Of a stretch of 64,000 bases of DNA, positions 58,992-64,000 are shown in pieces (positions within the stretch are counted from its first letter, which is position 1; each line of letters starts with the position of its first letter). The stretch is from Cupriavidus basilensis (lineage in GTDB: Bacteria; Pseudomonadota; Gammaproteobacteria; Burkholderiales; Burkholderiaceae). The notes below the pieces were generated by a model, which saw only the letters and a list, made by a program, of their open reading frames with translations, did no database searches and was not told the DNA's origin. Location: positions 2,604,001-2,668,000 of the forward strand of contig NZ_CP010537.1 in NCBI RefSeq assembly GCF_000832305.1, in the 5' to 3' direction. The translations under genes were made by a program, and so were the position numbers.

Positions 58992-59720
58992 TCAGGCCGG
59001 AAACGGGAAAGTGCCCCCCAGCGCCAGGGTCAGGTCGCGGGCCGCCCGCAGGACGTGCGGGCGGAAAGCCTCGTCGAAGCGCGGCGTCGGGCAGGTCAGG
59101 GTCAGCGCGCCCTTGAGCTCGCCGTCCGGACCAAACACCGGCGACGATACGCCGGCAATCTCCGGGAGACGATCCCCGACCATCGCCGCGACGCCCTCTT
59201 CCCGTATCTTCTGGTAAAGCTCTCCCCGCGCCCCGCTGAACGCGCGCAGCACGCGGCCACCGGCACCGCGGTTGCTCGGCAGCAGTTCGCCCGCCTTGGC
59301 ATGGTCGCGTACCGGCTGGGGCGAGTCGACGCGGTACAGGCACAGGCGGTGCTCGCCCTGCTCCACATGGTAAGCGGCGCTTTCGCGCGTGGCCTGCACC
59401 AGCTGGCGCAGCACCGGCATGACGACCAACTCGAGCGAGAACGAAGCCGAATACACCGAGTTCAGCCGCGCCACTTCCGGGCCCAGCCCGTAGCGGCCAT
59501 CGGTATGGCGCAGGATCAGCCTGGCGTGCTCCAGCGACGCCAGCAGGCGCAGCAGCGTGCTTTTGTAGAGCCCGGTGCGCTGGGCCAGCTCCACCAGGCT
59601 CAGCGTGGTGTCGCCCAGGTGGAACGCGGAAAGCACGAACAGGGCCCGGTCTACGGCTACGGCGCCGCCTTCGGCGGCATGCTTGTCGGCTTCGGAGAGC
59701 TGGGCGGCTTTACGTGGCAT
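58992..59720 (-). CDS. IclR family transcriptional regulator
   Basis: 242-aa IclR regulator: winged HTH (residues 18-80; TTLSLVELAQRTGLYKSTLL) and C-terminal effector domain (ESAAYHVEQGEHRLCLYRVD, GVSSPVFGPDGELKGALTL). Normal length. Its upstream region has the 17-bp motif also present before the Bug-CoA transferase-lyase operon, so it probably controls both itself and that operon in response to a carboxylic acid. Confidence 0.92.
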   Translation of the reverse strand: MPRKAAQLSEADKHAAEGGAVAVDRALFVLSAFHLGDTTLSLVELAQRTGLYKSTLLRLLASLEHARLILRHTDGRYGLGPEVARLNSVYSASFSLELVVMPVLRQLVQATRESAAYHVEQGEHRLCLYRVDSPQPVRDHAKAGELLPSNRGAGGRVLRAFSGARGELYQKIREEGVAAMVGDRLPEIAGVSSPVFGPDGELKGALTLTCPTPRFDEAFRPHVLRAARDLTLALGGTFPFPA

Positions 59721-59842
59721 GAAGGAAGCGGGATCAAGGAAAGGTCAGGAAAGGTCAGGAAAGCAGAAAAAAGCGCAGCGGCGGCATGGCACGGGGCCGG
59801 CATCCCGTCAGCCGGGGATAGCCAACGGCATAACCGCACAGA

Positions 59843-59859
59843 GTTCCACGGTACAGAAC
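59843..59859. promoter_or_regulatory. Candidate IclR operator upstream of iclR
   Basis: GTTCCACGGTACAGAAC, matching the operon-side site GTTCTATTATACAGAAC at 13 of 17 positions, with GTTC and TACAGAAC identical. It lies about 120 bp before the iclR start. Confidence 0.6.
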
Positions 59860-59872
59860 GGCACCAGCCTTG

Positions 59873-60058
59873 TCAATCGATGCCGCGAGCGGGTGTGGAG
59901 AGATGCAAGGCGGGCCGGATGCCCTGCTTGCCCGGCGCCTGCAAGCCCGCCGGATCAAGCGCATCCTTGAGCCGCCGCACGGTGTCCGCCCGGTCGAGCA
60001 TGGCGGCAAAGACAGGGCGCGGGCCCTGCGGCGAAGCGACGCAGGACCTTTCGCGCAT
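59873..60058 (-). pseudogene. C-terminal remnant of a VAO-type FAD-linked oxidase
   Basis: 61-codon open piece on the minus strand. Its core VRRLKDALDPAGLQAPGKQG followed by I is the C-terminal signature of the vanillyl-alcohol oxidase / FAD-linked oxidase family (LK..LDP..ILAPG..GI). The FAD domain that should precede it is missing: the neighbouring gene ends 22 nt upstream. Confidence 0.55.
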
Positions 60059-60080
60059 TCACATTGGGCGCCGTCCTGCG

Positions 60081-60551
60081 TCAGTGATGATGGCCGCCAC
60101 CATGGAACCCGCCCTGGAAGCCGCCGCGCGGCGCGCCGACAAACGACCCGCGCGAGCCGCCATGGAAGCCGCCATGGAAGCCGCCGCCCGGGCGCGGCAG
60201 GAACACGCGGTGCATGTTGTGCGCGTGATGAAAGCGGTCGACAAAGATAAAACTCGCGCCAAAGCCGACGCCAACCGGCGTCCAGTACCAAGGGTCATAG
60301 TCGTAAGCCGGCTGCGCATACGCCACCGCGCCGCCCGAACTATCCACCATCTGCCAGGAGCCATCCGGCTGCAGGCAGGCCAGCCCCACCACCTGTTGCA
60401 GGTAGCCGTCGATCTCCACCTGCCCCGCCATCTGCTGGCAAGGCGACGAATAGCCATTCCATGCGTCCGCGGCCACCGCCTGCGCCGCCGCGGACGCGCT
60501 CAGGCCGAGGCCGGCAAGTAACGCCGCCACGGCACCCAGAGCCTTGTTCAT
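60081..60551 (-). CDS. Secreted protein with Gly/His/Phe-rich C-terminus
   Basis: 156-aa exported protein of unknown function. Signal peptide MNKALGAVAALLAGLGLSAS to about residue 24 (AAAQA). A short folded part follows (MAGQVEIDGYLQQVVGLACL; PDGSWQMVD), then YDYDPWYWTPVGVGFGASF. The last 40 residues are GGFHGG/GSRG repeats ending HHH, a likely metal-binding or matrix-associating tail. ATG at 60551 gives the signal peptide; the opening to 60677 is not needed. Confidence 0.75.
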   Translation of the reverse strand: MNKALGAVAALLAGLGLSASAAAQAVAADAWNGYSSPCQQMAGQVEIDGYLQQVVGLACLQPDGSWQMVDSSGGAVAYAQPAYDYDPWYWTPVGVGFGASFIFVDRFHHAHNMHRVFLPRPGGGFHGGFHGGSRGSFVGAPRGGFQGGFHGGGHHH

Positions 60552-60754
60552 GATGTCATCCCGGGATCGAATGCCCGACGTTGCGATGCGCCGGGCCATT
60601 GCCCGAACCGCATCCCGCGGCACATCGGTTTGCCTGCCGGACCCGCTGGCACGCTTGCGCGGCACACGTTCCTGCATTCTGTAAACGGATCAGGCTCCCC
60701 GTTTATTCCATGCATTGCCGCTACATGCCGCGCTCCCTTGTCCCTTGTCCCTTG

Positions 60755-61546
60755 CTATTGCCATGCCTGCGGATCGCCGCCCAGGCTGGCGCAGACATCG
60801 CCGGCAATGGCGCGCAGCCGCGCTTCGGCCAACTGGCCGGAGAGCGCATAGCCGGCCCCGCCGCTGACCCAGTAAAAGGTGCGGCGATCCGCCTGGCGCA
60901 GCACGCCAGGCGTGCCCAGGGCGGGCGCGGCCGGCGTGATGTAGAGCGTGAGCCGCTCGCCGGCCGGGTCCTGGTACATCAGCTGGGCGGCCGGGCCTGC
61001 CTCGCCCGCCAGCAGGCGCCCGCCCAGCAGCGTGAAACCGTATTCGTCCAGCGACGGAATGGTGAGCGTACGGGCGAGCCGGCGCGACAACCACGCGCGC
61101 AGGTGCGCCTGGTCGGCTGCCGCCACCTCGACCGGATGGCGCTCTTCAGGCGCGAACACCACATAGGCAGCATCGGCGCGGCGCGCAAATGCGTTGGGGT
61201 CTGCGCTGGCACCTGGCAGCCACACCGCGCCGAACGCAAGCGCCAGGCCAGCCATCACCCAGCCCGTGGCGGCAAGCGCACTGCGCCACCACGGCACGCG
61301 CGCCCGGACCAGCACGTAGCGCAGGTCCGCCGGCAGCGGGAACAAGGCCCTGAGCGCGGCGTTCTGCTGGGCATAGTGCTCCGCCAGTTCCGCGGCCCGC
61401 GCGTCATGCGCGAGGGCCGCGCGCAGGGCCGCCCCCTCGGCCTCGGGCAATTCGCCGTCCACCAGCGCGCACAGCCTCGCCAGGTCGGGGGCCGGCTCGC
61501 TGGCGTTCGGGTCAGAGTTGGGGCTGGGGCTTCGGTCGTCGTTCAT
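60755..61546 (-). CDS. Anti-sigma factor for the adjacent ECF sigma factor
   Basis: 263-aa membrane-anchored anti-sigma factor. N-terminal sigma-binding domain (LARLCALVDGELPEAEGAAL, about residues 22-41) without the HxxxCxxC zinc motif, one transmembrane helix (ALAATGWVMAGLALAFGAVW, about 90-109) and a periplasmic domain. ATG overlaps the sigma gene's stop (ATGA), the usual coupling that keeps the pair in balance. Confidence 0.88.
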   Translation of the reverse strand: MNDDRSPSPNSDPNASEPAPDLARLCALVDGELPEAEGAALRAALAHDARAAELAEHYAQQNAALRALFPLPADLRYVLVRARVPWWRSALAATGWVMAGLALAFGAVWLPGASADPNAFARRADAAYVVFAPEERHPVEVAAADQAHLRAWLSRRLARTLTIPSLDEYGFTLLGGRLLAGEAGPAAQLMYQDPAGERLTLYITPAAPALGTPGVLRQADRRTFYWVSGGAGYALSGQLAEARLRAIAGDVCASLGGDPQAWQ

Positions 61547-62091
61547 GGCGTGCTCCTCACCGCCCTTAGCGGTACGTGCCGCTCGCCGGCGCCACCCGTG
61601 CCGCCAGAGCCGCCGGCGCCATCGGCCAGCAGTGCGCGCAGATGCTCGCGCGCGCGGGACAGGCGCGACATCACCGTGCCCAGCGGCACGTGCAAGACTG
61701 CCGCGGCTTCCTGGTAGCGCAGGCCCTCCAGCACGATCAGCAGCAGCACCTCGCGCTGCTCGAGCGGCAGGCGGTACAGCGCACGCTGCACATCGCGCAG
61801 CACCAGCCCGTCGACTTCGCTGGCGGGGGCCGCCTGCCGCTGCCAGAGCGGGTCGGCCGCGTCCAACGCCACTTCGCGGCGCCGGCGCAACTGATCGATG
61901 TAGAGGTGGCGCAGCACGGTCAGCATCCAGGCCCGGGCCTGGATGCCTGCGGGTAGCCGCTTGCCCTGGGCAAGCGCGCGCTCCGCGGTGTCCTGCACCA
62001 AGTCATCGGCCCACGCCGCGTCGCCGGTAAGCGCGCGCGCATAGCGCCGCAACTGCGGAAGCCAGACTGCGATATCGTCGCCAACGCTCAC
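61543..62091 (-). CDS. ECF RNA polymerase sigma factor
   Basis: 182-aa group IV sigma factor. Region 2 (LPQLRRYARALTGDAAWADD, VQDTAERAL, ARAWMLTVLRHLYIDQLRRR) and region 4 (LPLEQREVLLLIVLEGLRYQ, VPLGTVMSRLSRAREHLRA) are complete. Start taken as GTG at 62091 (VSVGDDIAVW), the first start with normal ECF spacing to region 2; an upstream ATG at 62241 would add about 50 low-complexity residues. C-terminal Gly-rich tail. It is preceded by the small lipoprotein gene and the ECF-type promoter. Confidence 0.9.
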   Translation of the reverse strand: MSVGDDIAVWLPQLRRYARALTGDAAWADDLVQDTAERALAQGKRLPAGIQARAWMLTVLRHLYIDQLRRRREVALDAADPLWQRQAAPASEVDGLVLRDVQRALYRLPLEQREVLLLIVLEGLRYQEAAAVLHVPLGTVMSRLSRAREHLRALLADGAGGSGGTGGAGERHVPLRAVRSTP

Positions 62092-62137
62092 AGCTGACAG
62101 GGCATGGGGGGCGCGTCCGCAAGCATCGGGGCGGGAA

Positions 62138-62308
62138 TCAATATCCGCTCGTCCCCATGCCACCGGTGCCGGTCGTGCCACTTGTGCCGCGGCCGCCATC
62201 GCGCGAGGCCGAGGCGCCGCCGGAGCCGTCGCCAGCGCCATCGGAAGAACACGCTGCCACCGCCATCAAGGCCAGCAGCAGGGCAGAAACCAGGCGGAGC
62301 GCTTTCAT
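62138..62308 (-). CDS. Small Gly-rich lipoprotein, first gene of the ECF operon
   Basis: 56-aa peptide with a lipoprotein signal MKALRLVSALLLALMAVAAC (lipobox VAAC, Cys20), followed by a Gly/Ser/Thr-rich tail. ATG at 62308 with AAGGAG 7 nt upstream, the best ribosome site in the operon. 46 nt before the sigma gene. Too small for a catalytic role; it may be a sensor or a target of the stress response. Confidence 0.75.
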   Translation of the reverse strand: MKALRLVSALLLALMAVAACSSDGAGDGSGGASASRDGGRGTSGTTGTGGMGTSGY

Positions 62309-63003
62309 GTTGGTCTCCTTGGCGGGCGGGCCGCATGGTGGCGCCATCGGGTGATGCCGCCGCTCGGTCCTGCCCACCGGGTAAACGCGTGGCGCCCCGG
62401 TTTTATTCCGCAAAGCGGATGTTTTGCCCCCGCTCCCACGGAGCGCGCAGCATGGCCCACATCTTGGCCCGGCGCCGTGCGGCGCGCGATACTTCGAGAC
62501 GTTTCTTGCTTTGTCATGCAAGTGATCTAGAGTGGTGTGATGCACCATTTCGCCCGGCTGTGGCGGTGCTGGAAAGGCCACAGCGTGCAACGACACGATG
62601 GAGTGATCGCGCAATGGCTGGGGTGAGTGCACTGATACGGGCTCGCATCCAGTTTGCGGAAATCATCTTCTTCCACCCTCTTCGTCTTCGTCCTGCCACC
62701 CGGCATGGCAAGGTCAGGCATCCAGGCTTTCGCGGCCTCTCCCGCACGCCGCGCGAGGCTTGCAGCCATCGCAGGCGCCCCGATCGCCGCGTCTGTCCAT
62801 AACCGGATCCACGACAACCGCCCATCGGCAGGCAAGGCCGGGGCGGCAGTTGCTCACCGCCCAGGCGACAGCCGGCACAGCCGTTGCCGGCGCGCGGCGT
62901 CGATCACCATGCCGTGTCGCGGCTGCCCCTGTCCATGCCGGATGGCCAGCGCGTGCGCGTGTCTTTGCTTTCCGTCCACTTCCACCGATTCCGAGGTCCC
63001 TTC
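62309..63003. other. Intergenic region between the ECF operon and the RND adaptor gene
   Basis: About 695 nt with no reliable gene. It holds the ECF promoter (62382-62409) on the minus side. The plus side must hold the promoter of the efflux adaptor; no TetR gene or clear operator is visible inside the window. Confidence 0.5.
62382..62409 (-). promoter_or_regulatory. ECF-type promoter of the lipoprotein-sigma-anti-sigma operon
   Basis: On the minus strand GGAATAAAA (62401-62409), 13 nt, CGTTTA (62382-62387). Counted from GGAATA the spacing to CGTTTA is 16 nt, as in typical ECF promoters (GGAAT...CGTNTA). It is about 75 nt before the lipoprotein start, consistent with autoregulation by the encoded sigma factor. 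Confidence 0.65.
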
Positions 63004-64000
63004 ATGCGCATCGAGCGGGTTCCCTTTCGCCATATCAGTGCCGCGACGGTTGCCGTAATTCTTGCTGCATGCGGACAGAAGCCCGCCGCGCCACCGCCGC
63101 AGACGCTGGAGGTCGGCGTCGTCACCGTCAAGCCAGCCACCGTGCCCGTCACCTCCGAGCTGCCGGGCCGCACCAGCGCCTTCCTGGTCGCGCAGGTGCG
63201 CGCGCGGGTCGACGGCATCGTGCTGCGCCGCGAGTTCACCGAGGGCGATGAGGTCAAGCTGGGCCAGCGCCTCTACAAGATCGACCCGACGCCCTACATT
63301 GCGGCGCTCAACAATGCCAAGGCCGTGCTGGCGAAAGCACAAGCCAACGTGGGCACGCAAAACGCACTGGTCCAGCGCTACAAGATCCTGGTGGCGGCCA
63401 ACGCCGTGAGCAAGCAGGACTACGACAACGCCGTGGCCGCGCTGGGCCAGGCCGTGGCCGACGTGGCATCGGGCAAGGCAGGGGTGGAAACCGCGCAGAT
63501 CAACCTGGGCTACACCGATGTCGTGTCCCCCATCACCGGGCGCAGCGGCTTGTCGCAGGTCACGCCGGGCGCCTATGTGCAGGCCAGCCAGGCCACGCTG
63601 CTGACCACGGTCCAGCAACTGGACCCGGTCTACGTCAACCTGACGCAATCGAGCGTCGAGGGGCTGCGGCTGCGCCGCCAGATTCAGGAGGGCCGCCTGC
63701 AGACCACCGGCGCCAATGCCGCCAAGGTCACGCTGTTGCTGGAAGACGGACGCGCCTATCCGCAGCCCGGCCAGCTCCAGTTCACCGACGTGAGCGTGGA
63801 CCAGAGCACGGGTTCCGTGACGGTGCGTGCGATCTTCCCGAACAAGGATCGCGTGCTGCTGCCCGGCATGTTCGTGCGCGCGCGCATCGACCAGGGCGTC
63901 AACGACAAGGCCATCGTCGTGCCCCAGATCGGCGTCACGCATGACGCGAAGGGGCAGGCCGTGGCACTGGTCGTCGGCCAGGACAACAAGGTGACGCAAC
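63004..64000 (+). CDS. RND efflux periplasmic adaptor (AcrA/MexA type, partial)
   Basis: Membrane-fusion subunit of a tripartite multidrug efflux pump; 332 residues seen, C-terminus beyond the window. Lipoprotein signal with Cys at residue 23 (VAVILAACGQ). The lipoyl half-motif is ARVDGIVLRREFTEGDEV, then hairpin coiled coil (about 100-160) and second lipoyl half VVSPITGRSGLSQVTPGAYV. MFVRARIDQGV lies in the membrane-proximal part. ATG at 63004 with GAGG upstream. An acrB-type pump gene is expected to the right. Confidence 0.93.
   Translation, partial: MRIERVPFRHISAATVAVILAACGQKPAAPPPQTLEVGVVTVKPATVPVTSELPGRTSAFLVAQVRARVDGIVLRREFTEGDEVKLGQRLYKIDPTPYIAALNNAKAVLAKAQANVGTQNALVQRYKILVAANAVSKQDYDNAVAALGQAVADVASGKAGVETAQINLGYTDVVSPITGRSGLSQVTPGAYVQASQATLLTTVQQLDPVYVNLTQSSVEGLRLRRQIQEGRLQTTGANAAKVTLLLEDGRAYPQPGQLQFTDVSVDQSTGSVTVRAIFPNKDRVLLPGMFVRARIDQGVNDKAIVVPQIGVTHDAKGQAVALVVGQDNKVTQ

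Larger units (their letters stand above)
59721..60080. other. Region between iclR and the Gly/His-rich gene
   Basis: 360 nt. It contains the IclR-type repeat at 59843-59859 and the oxidase remnant at 59873-60058 on the minus strand. Otherwise no gene. Confidence 0.5.

Noticed and set aside
62527..62835. Minus-strand frame of about 100 codons upstream of the ECF operon
   Set aside because: No ribosome site, no family character, and competing frames of similar length on both strands.
1..64000. CRISPR arrays, tRNA and rRNA genes
   Set aside because: No regularly spaced repeats of CRISPR type, no tRNA cloverleaf or rRNA signature seen on reading through both strands; a tRNA scan would be decisive.

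Overview
The window is high-GC chromosomal DNA of a betaproteobacterium. Its gene content (several Bug/TctC-type solute receptors, a hopanoid locus with a second-type ispH, an aerobic cobaltochelatase set, and a trimeric-porin type common in Burkholderiales) points to Cupriavidus or a close Ralstonia/Burkholderia relative. This placement is inferred from protein character, not from a marker gene. There are no rRNA or tRNA genes, no CRISPR array and no complete insertion sequence.

Layout. 1-9.9 kb: transport and regulation (a MocR regulator divergent from a LysE exporter, a porin, a tctBA pair, a LysR regulator, surE, an EamA transporter with AraC), with decayed gene pieces at 6.8 kb and 9.7 kb. 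10-24 kb: hopanoid locus with a ferritin-like gene, hpnB, hpnA, ispH, hpnH, hpnM, hpnN, mlaA, hpnG, shc and hpnD. It makes a squalene precursor (hpnD), cyclises it (shc), extends and modifies the side chain (hpnH, hpnG, hpnA, hpnB) and moves lipid between membranes (hpnM, hpnN, mlaA). hpnC and hpnE are absent here. 24.2-31 kb: a small hypothetical gene, gamma-glutamyltransferase with a Bug receptor, a LysR regulator, a DUF2501 protein and a chemoreceptor.

31-47 kb: cobalt and corrin region. A cobalamin riboswitch precedes a HoxN/NixA-type permease. After a hydrolase and a PrlF-YhaV toxin-antitoxin pair comes a seven-function minus-strand run: ExbB/TolQ-like protein, DUF2149 protein, an exported membrane-anchored CobN homologue, CobW, cytosolic CobN, ChlI, and a vWA (ChlD) segment. 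The vWA segment has no start codon of its own that is well supported, and appears to be reached by a -1 frameshift at an A7 run followed by a stem-loop. The cytosolic set should insert cobalt into the corrin ring. The exported CobN with its ExbB/DUF2149 partners looks like a separate, proton-motive-force-driven envelope chelatase and is the most unusual system in the window.

47-54 kb: polysaccharide deacetylase with a candidate structured RNA upstream, a hypothetical gene, then magnesium transport: mgtA behind a long structured leader with two short upstream reading frames, followed by mgtC. 54-60 kb: a Bug receptor, CaiB-type CoA transferase and citryl-CoA-lyase-like operon, plus a diguanylate cyclase and an IclR regulator. 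A near-identical 17-bp inverted repeat lies before both the operon and the iclR gene. 60-64 kb: a Gly/His-rich secreted protein, an ECF sigma factor with its anti-sigma factor and a small lipoprotein behind an ECF-type promoter, and the start of an RND efflux adaptor that runs off the end.
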